NCBI GenBank assembly: GCA_947587485.1
Contig: CANPXZ010000005.1
Location: 1 to 40,295, forward strand
Reading direction: 5' to 3'
DNA length: 40,295 nucleotides
Origin: an uncultured Oscillospiraceae bacterium
GTDB taxonomy: Bacteria > Bacillota > Clostridia > Oscillospirales > Oscillospiraceae
In this document: positions 29,721 to 37,932 of the stretch, one piece after another
Position numbering within the stretch: the first letter of the stretch is position 1
Layout of the letters: every line of letters starts with the position of its first letter
Notes under the pieces: generated by a model
What the model was told of the DNA's origin: nothing
Database searches by the model: none
The model's input: only the letters and a program-made list of their open reading frames with translations
Program-made: the position numbers and the translations under genes

Positions 29721-30928
29721 CGGCCGTGGGCATCAAAAAGCCGGTGACGGACCATCTCGGCAACCAGTTCGAGTCATATGCTGAAATGTACCGCCACTGG
29801 GGGACGAACCAGACGATATATCATTATCGCACAGCTGTAAAAGGCTGGAGTATGAAAGACGCGCTGGAAACGCCCCCGATGGACACTGATATGGCCGGCG
29901 CGCACGAATGCGAGGACCATCTCGGAAACAAGTTCGAATCCATCCGGGCCATGTGCGACTACTGGCGCATCCCGCGGACCACGTTCTTCCAGCGCCGCTC
30001 CAAAGGCTGGAGCCTGGAAAAATGCCTCTCGCCGATCGAAAAGCGCCGCCGGACCACAGCCCGCCACGTAAGCGACGGACTCGGAAACGACTATGAATCG
30101 CTGGACGCCATGTGCGCCGCCTATGATATCACGAAACAGCAGTATATCACCAACATCCGGAACAACCTGTCCGTCCAAGACGCCCTCACATCAAAGACCG
30201 AAAAGCCGGAACGGCCAAAAGACCACAAAGGCGTGGAATACGACTCCATCAATGCCCTCTGCCGAGCCTACGGGATCACCAAGACGACATTGAGATCCCG
30301 CCTGGAACTCGGATGGACACTGGCCGAGATCCTGGAAAATCCGGAAAACCACAACCACTATATCAAGTCCAAGGACCATGAGAACAAAAAATTCAATTCC
30401 CAAAAGGCCATGCTGGAAGCCCACGGCGTCTCATACGCAACCTACACTCACCGCATCAAGAGCGGCTGCGACATTGAAACGGCGCTCACGGCGGACAGCC
30501 TGCACAAGATCCCGTCCAAGGACTTCGAAGGCAATGAATTCCCATGCCAGGCAGCCATGCTCGAATACTGGCTGATCAACAACGGGACCTACGCAAACCG
30601 GAAAGAGCGCAGCCTGTATTCTGAAACGGACACCCTGGCACGCCCGACCATCGGACGGACTTACCCGGGCGGCGTCAAACCGGTCAAAAGATTCGGCCTC
30701 TTCTGGCTCGTAGAATTCAAAGGTCAGCGTTACGTCGTCACAAAAAAGGGCTTCTGGCGGTTTGCCCGCCAAAAAGCCCTGCTGTCCATGATCCAGGACC
30801 AAACACTGCCGGACGGCGTGAACATCCGGCACATCTCGGAAAACTGGTTTTTGTACGACGGCCGATACGTACTGGACGGGGAGGCTGCATTTAAGAAGAT
30901 GCTGACCGAGCGGAAGTGGGCAAACTAA
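29717..30928 (+). CDS. Tandem helix-turn-helix-like repeat protein 2
   Basis: 403 residues. Six copies of the same unit as in the protein at 27220 lie at about residues 11-53, 66-106, 119-159, 168-209, 219-259 and 268-309. Key positions repeat: D-x-L/x-G-N-x-F/Y-E/x-S, A-M-C, Y-x-I, R and G-W, A-L. The C-terminal 90 residues match the other repeat protein in the 'W-F-L-Y-D-G-R-Y-V-L-D' strands. Start is TTG 29717 overlapping the helicase stop (TTGA), or GTG 29726; neither has a strong ribosome site, which fits coupling to the helicase. Modular DNA recognition in complex with the helicase is a reasonable inference. Confidence 0.82.
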   Translation: MTAVGIKKPVTDHLGNQFESYAEMYRHWGTNQTIYHYRTAVKGWSMKDALETPPMDTDMAGAHECEDHLGNKFESIRAMCDYWRIPRTTFFQRRSKGWSLEKCLSPIEKRRRTTARHVSDGLGNDYESLDAMCAAYDITKQQYITNIRNNLSVQDALTSKTEKPERPKDHKGVEYDSINALCRAYGITKTTLRSRLELGWTLAEILENPENHNHYIKSKDHENKKFNSQKAMLEAHGVSYATYTHRIKSGCDIETALTADSLHKIPSKDFEGNEFPCQAAMLEYWLINNGTYANRKERSLYSETDTLARPTIGRTYPGGVKPVKRFGLFWLVEFKGQRYVVTKKGFWRFARQKALLSMIQDQTLPDGVNIRHISENWFLYDGRYVLDGEAAFKKMLTERKWAN

Positions 30929-30929
30929 A

Positions 30930-30962
30930 ATAGGGCAGGCGTCACGCCTGCCCTATCTTTTT
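30930..30962. terminator. Bidirectional terminator between convergent genes
   Basis: ATAGGGCAGGCG and CGCCTGCCCTAT pair around TCA (30930-30956), followed by CTTTTT on the plus strand and AGTTTG-side A-rich sequence on the other. It can stop both the plus-strand helicase unit and the minus-strand HU/lipoprotein unit. Confidence 0.85.
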
Positions 30963-31130
30963 ATGACGTTTGATGATCCGGTAAATCCCGCCGCTGGCAA
31001 ACAGCGCTGTGAAGATCAACATCAAGGGCGTATGGCCGATAATGGCCAACACCGCGGTCCAGGCTGCCCCGGACCAAAGCGTCACGCCCCATGCGGGTTC
31101 AGCCTTCTTCTTTTTCACTGTCGGTTCCAT
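30942..31130 (-). CDS. Small membrane protein
   Basis: 62-residue protein. Residues about 14-52 are hydrophobic, enough for one or two membrane spans (W-S-G-A-A-W-T-A-V-L-A, then L-M-L-I-F-T-A-L-F-A), flanked by a Lys-rich N-terminus and a basic C-terminus (R-I-I-K-R-H-K-K). AAGGAGGTC lies about 11 bases before ATG 31130. The gene overlaps the end of the lipoprotein gene by 32 bases. The 3' end runs into the terminator at 30930-30962. Confidence 0.6.
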   Translation of the reverse strand: MEPTVKKKKAEPAWGVTLWSGAAWTAVLAIIGHTPLMLIFTALFASGGIYRIIKRHKKIGQA

Positions 31131-31944
31131 AGTCGCTGATGACCTCCTTCTTCTCGACCGGAACAGGGACCGCCTCCAGGTCATTCGACCCGTCCAGGTA
31201 GTCGATCCGGATCCCAGGCTGGACGTTGTAGTAATACCGGCAAAACCGGACAGCGCTCGTGCCGAACGATTCCGCCTCGACCAAAACGCCCTCACAGACA
31301 TCGTTCGTGCCGGAATAGACCGGAGTGACACGAAGGTAAATTCCTTCGTTTTCACCGGACAAGCCGGCCATGTACTCAGAGACCTCATCCCAGCACCGGT
31401 CCAGGTTGTGTTTTAAGTATTCCGTGCCGGTCGTGATGTTGTACAGGACCCATTCCCCGCCGAAAATATCAGGTATGACCTGAACCTTTTCGTAAAGCGA
31501 ACCCTGCGGCGTAACGCCGGGATAACTGCCCTGCTCAAACCCGGGAGGATCCAGGAGCCCGGCAGGCTGTACTTCAGGATCTTTAATGGAAACAACTGTC
31601 ACGGAGCCGTAACCGGCGCGCTTCAGAACCGTCTCCGCGTTGAAAACATCATTCGGGATCCCGTCAATGCCGCCAAACGGGACGTTGTTGTTCAGCTCGG
31701 CGTATGCCTCGCCCTTAAAAGCATCATGGTGCATGGTACGCCTGTACAGATAATACGCGTCATCCTCAGACATGAGTACCTGCCCGGGCCCGTACGTATC
31801 GTACAGGGAACCGAGGGAATCAGCGATCTCGCTCATACTCTCGGCAGAACACCCGGACAGGCACATCACGCTGATGATCACGGCCATGCACACGGCAGCG
31901 AGCTTACTCGCCCGCAACGGACGCACGGAACGCGCCGGCGGCAC
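31099..31944 (-). CDS. Predicted lipoprotein
   Basis: About 280 residues. A hydrophobic segment ending in 'M-C-L-S-G-C-S' is a lipobox, so the protein is expected to be lipid-anchored to the outer face of the membrane. The rest is a secreted-type, acidic domain with no known fold. The start is uncertain: GTG 31944, GTG 31926 and TTG 31917 all precede the hydrophobic stretch in frame, none with a good ribosome site. The start overlaps the HU gene end, so translation is probably coupled to HU. It ends in a Lys/Glu-rich tail and overlaps the small membrane protein gene. Confidence 0.82.
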   Translation of the reverse strand: MPPARSVRPLRASKLAAVCMAVIISVMCLSGCSAESMSEIADSLGSLYDTYGPGQVLMSEDDAYYLYRRTMHHDAFKGEAYAELNNNVPFGGIDGIPNDVFNAETVLKRAGYGSVTVVSIKDPEVQPAGLLDPPGFEQGSYPGVTPQGSLYEKVQVIPDIFGGEWVLYNITTGTEYLKHNLDRCWDEVSEYMAGLSGENEGIYLRVTPVYSGTNDVCEGVLVEAESFGTSAVRFCRYYYNVQPGIRIDYLDGSNDLEAVPVPVEKKEVISDYGTDSEKEEG

Positions 31945-32209
31945 GGAATTTGGGCTTGCGCTTGGCGGGGACGTTGATCTTCTGAGACGGGTCGTTGGGG
32001 TTCACGGCGGTGCGGGCGGCATGCTCGACACACTCGAACGTACCGAAACCGCTGATCCGCACGGAACCGCCCTCGGAGACGGTCTCGCTGATCTGGTCGA
32101 AGATGGCGTCGACGATGCGGCGCGCAGCAGCCTTGGAGACAACGTCCTTGGGCAGCTTGTCCTGCAGGCTGTCAGCCAGGTCGTTGGCAAAAAGGATCTT
32201 CTCGCTCAT
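31904..32209 (-). CDS. HU family DNA-binding protein
   Basis: 101 residues, HU length. The N-terminal dimer helices are followed by the signature 'G-S-V-R-I-S-G-F-G-T-F' and the arm region with 'R-T-A-V-N-P-N-D-P-S-Q-K-I-N-V-P-A' and a final 'K-F-R-A-A-G-A-F'. HU binds and bends DNA as a dimer and is used in nucleoid packing, replication and recombination. ATG 32209 has AAGGAGG and a strong promoter (32243-32271). A plasmid- or phage-borne copy suggests packing of the element's own DNA. Its transcript continues into a lipoprotein gene, which is unusual. Confidence 0.93.
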   Translation of the reverse strand: MSEKILFANDLADSLQDKLPKDVVSKAAARRIVDAIFDQISETVSEGGSVRISGFGTFECVEHAARTAVNPNDPSQKINVPAKRKPKFRAAGAFRASVAGE

Positions 32210-32242
32210 TCCGGATACACCTCCTTTCTCATACTAACACCG

Positions 32243-32271
32243 ATTATAACGGACCGGAATGAAAATGTCAA
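32243..32271 (-). promoter_or_regulatory. Sigma-A promoter for HU
   Basis: On the minus strand, TTGACA (32271-32266), 17 bases and TATAAT (32248-32243) lie about 35 bases upstream of the HU start. This is a near-consensus promoter. Confidence 0.85.
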
Positions 32272-32309
32272 CCCCCTCATAAAAAAGCAGCGTCTGAAAC
32301 GGATTAAAA

Positions 32310-32321
32310 CGACATATGTCG
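32310..32321. promoter_or_regulatory. 12-bp palindrome between divergent promoters
   Basis: CGACATATGTCG is a perfect dyad midway between the HU promoter and the divergent glycosyltransferase promoter, placed to control both. Operator role is inference. Confidence 0.4.
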
Positions 32322-32331
32322 ATTTGACCCG

Positions 32332-32360
32332 TTGACAACGTATCAAATTTATATTATGAT
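32332..32360 (+). promoter_or_regulatory. Sigma-A promoter for the glycosyltransferase operon
   Basis: TTGACA (32332-32337), 17 bases, TATGAT (32355-32360), about 40 bases before ATG 32400. The spacer is AT-rich and starts with ACGTAT. Confidence 0.8.
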
Positions 32361-32399
32361 ATACAGGAAACGATTTGAGAAACAGGAGGAAACGGTTTC

Positions 32400-33905
32400 A
32401 TGAAAGAAAAAACCTGGCGCCGCGTGATATTCCTGTTGGCCGCATGCCTGTTCACGCTTACCTGGCTTGGCGACACGCTGGACATCGACGCCTACTATAT
32501 GATCGCCCAGGGGCGTGAGATCCTGGACTCCGGGATCCCACATACAAACAACTGGACCTACGTACCCGGCTTAAACATCATACTGCAACAGGCGCCCTAT
32601 TGCATCCTGATGGCATTGGCGGCAAAAATACCGTACAACTTTGGGCTCTATTTCCTGATGATCGCACAGGCCATGCTGGTCTACGCCGCCTATGTCAGGA
32701 TCATCTCAAAATACGCCAAAACGGAGTTCCAAAAGACCATATCGATGCTCTCCGGGATCGTCCTGATGTACTTCATCGTGCGGGCATACCATATCAGCCT
32801 GCGGCCCGAAAACCTGACCATGCTCATGCTGCTGTTCCAATGCCATGCCCTGGAAAAATACAGGGACACAAAGAACAGGCTGTGGCTCATCACGATCCCC
32901 GTCCTGACATTCCTGGAAGCCAACGTCCACGCGTCCATGGTCATATTTCATTACTGTATCCTGGCTGCTTATTGTATCAAGTTGCCGGACCGCAGGGTCA
33001 AGTCGAACCGGATCGAATTCACGCCGTTCCTGGCCGCCATGATCGTCTTATCCGTAGGATCGGCAGCGCTCAACCCGTATGGGCTTAATGGGATCCTGTA
33101 CGCCAAAAACTCCATGGGGATCTTTGACCACATCATGATGCGGGAGCAGGACTTCGTCCGCATCACGAGCTTTCCCGGCATCATGCTGATATGCGTAACA
33201 TGCGCTATTGCATGGGTCTATGCCAAACGCCGTTTCGAGTCCTCGCAGTTGAACCTGTGCCTGGGCTTCACATTTTTGGCCTTCACCAGCTATCACGGAA
33301 ACATGATGCTGCCGCTGGTGGCCTGCCTGTGCCTACAGAAGATCATACCCGGAATTGACGGGGAAAAAATATCAGCATTTATAGCGAAGTACAGAAAAAA
33401 CTTCCGGCTCATCGGCATCCCGGCCCTGTGCTTCCTCGTATTCCTGACCGGCGTCATCGGCGCCAGGAAGCTGCCTTCCGCCGACATCTACCGGGACACA
33501 TGGGCAGTCAAACAATTCCTGGACCAGCGCCCGGCCGGAAACATCGTAAACTACATCGACACCGGCTCCTACCTCGAATATTGCGGCTACAAGGGCCTAT
33601 TTGCCGACACCCGCCCCGAGCTTTTATACTATAAAGTCAATGGCGGTTATCACGGAGAAGAAGTCGCGGACTGGCTTGGCGGCTGCACGCCGTCGGAATT
33701 CGTGGTCCGGGAGTACAATGCCGACCCGCAGGCCTATCTGGACAAATACGACATCCAATACGTGATCGACGACGAAAGCATGGGCTTCACGGGATACCTG
33801 GACGGCTGGCTGGACGGCTCCGGGAACTGGGATAAATTCGTCCTTTCAGATATAGATCCGGACTGCCCCTACACGGTCTGGGTCAGAAAGGAGGCAAAGC
33901 AGTGA
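32400..33905 (+). CDS. GT-C-like polytopic membrane glycosyltransferase
   Basis: 501 residues with roughly nine to ten hydrophobic spans over residues 8-355 and a soluble C-terminal domain of about 140 residues. The first external loop has D-x-x-D-x-D (residues 25, 28, 30) just after the first span, where GT-C enzymes (PMT/ArnT/STT3-like) carry their catalytic Asp. It is therefore likely to move sugar from a lipid carrier onto a surface acceptor outside the membrane. The family is not fixed more finely. ATG 32400 has CAGGAGG. It overlaps the next gene by 4 bases (GTGA), which encodes a protein of the same plan. Confidence 0.75.
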   Translation: MKEKTWRRVIFLLAACLFTLTWLGDTLDIDAYYMIAQGREILDSGIPHTNNWTYVPGLNIILQQAPYCILMALAAKIPYNFGLYFLMIAQAMLVYAAYVRIISKYAKTEFQKTISMLSGIVLMYFIVRAYHISLRPENLTMLMLLFQCHALEKYRDTKNRLWLITIPVLTFLEANVHASMVIFHYCILAAYCIKLPDRRVKSNRIEFTPFLAAMIVLSVGSAALNPYGLNGILYAKNSMGIFDHIMMREQDFVRITSFPGIMLICVTCAIAWVYAKRRFESSQLNLCLGFTFLAFTSYHGNMMLPLVACLCLQKIIPGIDGEKISAFIAKYRKNFRLIGIPALCFLVFLTGVIGARKLPSADIYRDTWAVKQFLDQRPAGNIVNYIDTGSYLEYCGYKGLFADTRPELLYYKVNGGYHGEEVADWLGGCTPSEFVVREYNADPQAYLDKYDIQYVIDDESMGFTGYLDGWLDGSGNWDKFVLSDIDPDCPYTVWVRKEAKQ

Positions 33906-35233
33906 AAAACTGGCTCAAAAAACCGCTCAAAAACACAAAGCACATGCCGCTCCTGGTCTGTACCGCCATCGGGTTCCTATGTCTGGCCATCGCCGCCGTC
34001 ATGAACGTCCATCCGGAATACCGGGAAACCGTCATGTATGGCCGGCACATGCTTGCAAACGGCACGCCGGACGACGCGGCCCTGGCCATGCAGACGTGGC
34101 TTTACGGCATTATCGCATCGCCGCTTGACGAACTGTCGCACCATACGCTATACTTGGTCCTGTCCCTGGTACAAATGCCTCTGGCCACCGCCTTCGCGGC
34201 CAGCCTTTTCTACGAGCCCGGGAACGGGCGCTTCTGGCCCGGCCTCGCCGCAGCCCTCGCCTGTTTTGCCTGCGGAAGCGTGGACCTGATCTACGCCGGA
34301 CCAAAAGCGGCTGCCTTCATCATATTGCTCATCGCGTGGAACGCCATCCGGAACGGCAACAGAAAAGAGATCCCAGCCCTATTCTTCTTCTCGCTGTTCC
34401 TGTCCAACATATGGACGCCGGCGGCCCTGTCACTGTTCTCGCTGGCCAACTACGGCGTCACGGACACGAAAGGCCGGATCCGGCGATGCGCCGCCATCGC
34501 GGTACCCATGATGCTCTCCCCGGGCGGCATATACGCGCTGCTCAACCCGGAACTGGTCACCGGGGCTGTGCTGGAGAACGGGTCCATACCGCTACTGTCG
34601 TTCTCATTCCTGATCATCGTCGTCACAACGGCCATCACGGTCTACGAGTCAATCAGGCACACGGGGACGCAGCGCGAGATCTCCATGGCAATTGCCATCA
34701 TCCTGGTCATCGTCTTCCCGGACGCAGCGTTCTTCATCGCTGCCCTCATGCTGCCGACGGTCATCACACTGTTCCAGGCCATCAAAGCGCCCAACATCAC
34801 AGGATCCATGAAAAACGACGTAAAAGCATTGGCAATCGGGTTGACGGTGGTATCGATCATTGCCGGCGTAAGTACGACCGTCTACATGGGCACGAATCAC
34901 AGCATTGGGACAACCATGTCGATCTCCGGTTACGAGGGAAACGCCAGCGTCGGCACCCTGCCGGCCGTCGAGGGCCTTGAAAACTATGTGGCCCGGTTCG
35001 TCGCCCCGGCGCTCGACCAGAACGACGCCTCATGGCTCGGGTACCACGGGATCGACGTCGTTCCGGTATCCGCTTCCGAAAACCCGGAAGAATTCCTGGA
35101 GCGCACAGGCGCCACGGCCGTAATTCTAAGATCCACCGTTGAAGCGCCGGCCCTGGCCGGATACCTGGACGGCTCTCCGTACTGGACAAGGCTCGAATAT
35201 CCGGACCGCATCGTCTGGAACCAAATAAAATAA
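33902..35233 (+). CDS. Polytopic membrane protein, paralog of the preceding GT-C-like protein
   Basis: 443 residues, about nine hydrophobic spans and a soluble C-terminal part that ends, as in the preceding protein, with 'G-Y-L-D-G...W' and a final V-W. The first loop reads H-P-E-Y-R-E where the paralog has D-x-x-D-x-D, so the catalytic Asp motif seems missing. It may be an inactive partner of the GT-C enzyme, or a divergent enzyme. Start is GTG 33902, overlapping the previous stop, with AAAGGAGG about 9 bases upstream. Confidence 0.78.
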   Translation: MKNWLKKPLKNTKHMPLLVCTAIGFLCLAIAAVMNVHPEYRETVMYGRHMLANGTPDDAALAMQTWLYGIIASPLDELSHHTLYLVLSLVQMPLATAFAASLFYEPGNGRFWPGLAAALACFACGSVDLIYAGPKAAAFIILLIAWNAIRNGNRKEIPALFFFSLFLSNIWTPAALSLFSLANYGVTDTKGRIRRCAAIAVPMMLSPGGIYALLNPELVTGAVLENGSIPLLSFSFLIIVVTTAITVYESIRHTGTQREISMAIAIILVIVFPDAAFFIAALMLPTVITLFQAIKAPNITGSMKNDVKALAIGLTVVSIIAGVSTTVYMGTNHSIGTTMSISGYEGNASVGTLPAVEGLENYVARFVAPALDQNDASWLGYHGIDVVPVSASENPEEFLERTGATAVILRSTVEAPALAGYLDGSPYWTRLEYPDRIVWNQIK

Positions 35234-35249
35234 AAAGGCGGTACATGCC

Positions 35250-35981
35250 ATGGAAACACGTCAACCGGACTGCGTGGCAGTCCTGATACCCTGCTTCAAC
35301 GAGGAGCAGACCATCGGAAGGGTCGTCCGGGACTTCCGCGACGCCCTTCCCGACGCAAAGATCATGGTCGGGGACAACAACTCGACGGACAGGACAAAAG
35401 AAAAAGCCCTGGAGGCCGGCGCGGACGCCGTCATCACATGCCCGATCCAGGGAAAAGGCGCCTGCGTGCGCCAGCTTATTTTATCAGAAAACGCCGAATG
35501 GTACATACTCGTGGACGGCGACGCCACATACCCGGCAGACGCGGTCCATGAGATGCTGCTGAAGGCGGGGACGCTCGGCGAGACGTCGATGGTCGTCGGC
35601 GTCCGGCACCTGACGGGGCAGAACCAGCCCCCGCTCCACAAATTCGGCAACCGGATGTTCGACATCCTGGCCAGCCTGAAATCCAGGACCCGCGTGAAGG
35701 ACTGCCTCAGCGGCTACCGGGTCCTGCACCGCGACGTCGCCTACGACTACGCGATCTGGGGCATGTACGACGGGTTCCAGGCGGAAATCGAGCTGACGGT
35801 CATGTCCGGGATCAAAAACTGGTACGTCGGATATGTGGACTGCAATTACTATCCGCGGCCGGCGGGCAGTGAAAGCAAGCTCAGCACGTTCCGGGACGGA
35901 TGGAAGATCCTGAAGGCCCTGCTGACGTACCGGCCGCCCGTACGGTACCGGGACAAGGACGGAAACTACCCGGACGAATAA
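35250..35981 (+). CDS. Family 2 glycosyltransferase
   Basis: 243 residues. 'V-L-I-P-C-F-N-E-E' (11-19), 'G-D-N-N-S-T-D' (41-47), the metal-binding V-D-G-D (88-91) and 'C-L-S-G-Y-R' around residue 151-156 are classical GT2 motifs of the dolichyl/undecaprenyl-phosphate sugar synthase type. There is no membrane anchor, so it should act on the inner face, making a lipid-linked sugar. The two preceding polytopic proteins could use that donor outside. ATG 35250 sits 16 bases after the previous stop behind AAAAAGGCGG. Confidence 0.92.
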   Translation: METRQPDCVAVLIPCFNEEQTIGRVVRDFRDALPDAKIMVGDNNSTDRTKEKALEAGADAVITCPIQGKGACVRQLILSENAEWYILVDGDATYPADAVHEMLLKAGTLGETSMVVGVRHLTGQNQPPLHKFGNRMFDILASLKSRTRVKDCLSGYRVLHRDVAYDYAIWGMYDGFQAEIELTVMSGIKNWYVGYVDCNYYPRPAGSESKLSTFRDGWKILKALLTYRPPVRYRDKDGNYPDE

Positions 35982-36015
35982 CTTTACACCCCAGTGAATA
36001 AAAAAGGAGACGAAC

Positions 36016-36480
36016 ATGGACGAAATCAAGAAACGGGTCTATATCTGTAGCCCGCTTTCCGGCAATATCAAGCACAACATGGCCATGGCGACAGAATACT
36101 GCCGCTTCGCCGCCGGAAAAGGCTATATCCCATACGCACCCCACGTCTATTTCCCGGCCTTCATGGATGACGATGATCCTGAACAGCGCGCCATCGGCTT
36201 GTCCGAAGGCCAGCTCTGGCTACGCATGTGCAGCGAACTCTGGATCTTCGGAAACGTGATCTCAGTTGGCATGAAGGGCGAGATCGAAACGGCGATCAAG
36301 CTCGGCATCCCGATCAAACTCTTCACAGAAAGCGTCGACCCCGAACTCATCCTCTCGACCCAGGTTGACTACGGGCCCCTGTCCCAGCGCCTGAACGGGC
36401 TTTTTGACGACTTCCTGTCCGACCTGGCAGAGACGGACAAAATTTTGAAAGAATTCTGGAACGGGACCACCGCGAAATAG
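36016..36480 (+). CDS. DUF4406-like protein (nucleoside deoxyribosyltransferase fold)
   Basis: 154 residues. 'V-Y-I-C-S-P-L-S-G' (8-16), 'A-x-E-Y-C-R-F-A' and 'Y-I-P-Y-A-P-H' (37-43), then 'L-W-I-F-G' and 'S-x-G-M-K-G-E-I-E-T-A' (81-93) match DUF4406, related to nucleoside 2-deoxyribosyltransferases. The conserved Glu in the M-K-G-E-I segment sits where the catalytic Glu is expected. It may hydrolyse or swap the base of (deoxy)nucleotides. ATG 36016 with AAAAAGGAG. Confidence 0.85.
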   Translation: MDEIKKRVYICSPLSGNIKHNMAMATEYCRFAAGKGYIPYAPHVYFPAFMDDDDPEQRAIGLSEGQLWLRMCSELWIFGNVISVGMKGEIETAIKLGIPIKLFTESVDPELILSTQVDYGPLSQRLNGLFDDFLSDLAETDKILKEFWNGTTAK

Positions 36481-36493
36481 GAGCGTGACGGGC

Positions 36494-37069
36494 ATGAAAA
36501 AGATTCACCTGTATCACATAAGCCGGACCGACCTGGGCCCGGAAGTGTTTTTGACCCCAGACGTCCCCGCCAATACAGGTTTTGGCGAGGACGAGCACAC
36601 GCCGCGCGTATGTGCCTGCCTGAACGTCCCCGGATGCCTGCAGTCCGGGGAGTTTTTCTTTGACGACGACATGATCCTGGGCGGCCGGCCCAAAACGCTC
36701 TACGTCTACGAGGCATGGGCCGACCCGGAGGACGTATGGCAGCCCAGCGTGGAGCAGGTCCCGGACGCCTGGTTCACAGGCGAGCTCTGGGTCACCCGCG
36801 CCATCCGATGGACCAAGGTAGACAAAGGAGTCCTGAGAAAACACCTGTCATACACCGTATCCTGCAAAGAGCCCAGGGCGGACGTCGTCTATTCCCGCTT
36901 CGCATTCACGTTCGACGGCTATGACGAAGTCGTGAACAGGGCCGGCGCATCACCGGTATACGGAGACGCCGACGCCTTCAGCGTTTTGGCATTCGATCCG
37001 GTGGAATCCGGAAAACTACGGAACAAACAGAACAAGGAGGATAAGAACCATGAGCAAGCAGAAATTTGA
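36494..37069 (+). CDS. Hypothetical protein, possible ADP-ribosyltransferase-like fold
   Basis: 191 residues. ATG 36494 is preferred over GTG 36485 since AGGAG lies 9 bases before it. The pattern 'L-Y-H-I-S', 'T-P-D-V-P-A-N', 'T-P-R-V-C-A-C-L-N-V-P-G-C-L' then 'L-Y-V-Y-E-A' recalls uncharacterised phage and plasmid proteins that begin Y-H-I/V-S and may have an ART-like fold. I cannot see a decisive catalytic triad, so this is a weak structural guess. The gene overlaps the next by 20 bases. Confidence 0.7.
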   Translation: MKKIHLYHISRTDLGPEVFLTPDVPANTGFGEDEHTPRVCACLNVPGCLQSGEFFFDDDMILGGRPKTLYVYEAWADPEDVWQPSVEQVPDAWFTGELWVTRAIRWTKVDKGVLRKHLSYTVSCKEPRADVVYSRFAFTFDGYDEVVNRAGASPVYGDADAFSVLAFDPVESGKLRNKQNKEDKNHEQAEI

Positions 37070-37760
37070 TACGATCTTCACGACCCCGCCCGAAGTCGAA
37101 TCCCACGGCTGCCACGTCGCGCTCCGCGCCGAGACCGAAAAGCCGGCCGACATCGCGTATCATGGCTTTGTCTTCGCCCGCACCTGGCCCGACGGCCACA
37201 CCGAGAGCTTCTTCAAGGACGACCAGGGCCTGGATTTCCAGTTCTCCATGGCGCACGCCATCCTGAACGACCCCAAGGTCAAGCTGGGCCGCCACGACGG
37301 CTGCGTGATGAAGGACAACGACTTCGTCAACGTCACGGACCACATCATCATGTGCAAAAACCCGGACTCCGTGATATTCAAACCCACTGTCAAGGCCACG
37401 ATCTCGAACGCCGTCAACGTAGACACGGACCTGGACGTCGAGGTCCTGTTCGTCTTCGACGACGGCTGGTTCTTCCCGTATGTGAAGCATATCAAGACCG
37501 CCGGCCCGTATTCGATGAGCTTTGCCGATATTGTAAAAGACATCATCGACGAGATCGAGGACGACCCCTTCGCCGCCCTGGAAGCCGACTGCCCCAACGT
37601 GACCAGAAACCCGGACGGCAGCTACAAGATCGTCGTCTGCTCTGAGACATCCCAGATGACCGAGCTGGACTTCGAAAATGACACGTTCGCGCAGGGCGAC
37701 CTGCTCCGCGCCATGGCGTCGTTCAGGATCATCGGCTTCAACGAGGTGATCCGGGCATGA
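37050..37760 (+). CDS. Hypothetical protein
   Basis: Unrecognised 236-residue protein, ATG 37050 with AAGGAGG inside the end of the previous gene. Mostly beta-rich, with a central 'V-D-T-D-L-D-V-E-V-L-F-V-F-D-D-G-W-F' strand pair near residues 129-146 and an acidic helix 'I-V-K-D-I-I-D-E-I-E-D-D'. No metal cluster or membrane segment. Stop overlaps the next small gene (ATGA). Confidence 0.75.
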   Translation: MSKQKFDTIFTTPPEVESHGCHVALRAETEKPADIAYHGFVFARTWPDGHTESFFKDDQGLDFQFSMAHAILNDPKVKLGRHDGCVMKDNDFVNVTDHIIMCKNPDSVIFKPTVKATISNAVNVDTDLDVEVLFVFDDGWFFPYVKHIKTAGPYSMSFADIVKDIIDEIEDDPFAALEADCPNVTRNPDGSYKIVVCSETSQMTELDFENDTFAQGDLLRAMASFRIIGFNEVIRA

Positions 37761-37915
37761 GATACCGGGACGCCAAAAAACTGCACAACGAGGACCAAGT
37801 CCGGGTAAAAAAGACCGGACAGGTCCTCTCCGTCGTCGAAACGGCCGTCACGCCGAAAACCGTGACGGTGCTTTGTGACAACGGAGAAAAATATCATCAT
37901 ACTGAGATCGAATAA
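37757..37915 (+). CDS. Small beta-barrel-like protein (52 aa)
   Basis: 52-residue protein starting at ATG 37757 (ATGA overlap). 'V-R-V-K-K-T-G-Q-V-L-S-V-V-E' and 'V-T-V-L-C-D-N-G-E-K-Y-H-H' read like a small SH3/KOW-type barrel. I know similar small proteins from Gram-positive phages. Coupled to the preceding gene. Function unknown. Confidence 0.65.
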   Translation: MRYRDAKKLHNEDQVRVKKTGQVLSVVETAVTPKTVTVLCDNGEKYHHTEIE

Positions 37916-37932
37916 ACGAGGTGAAAAAAACC

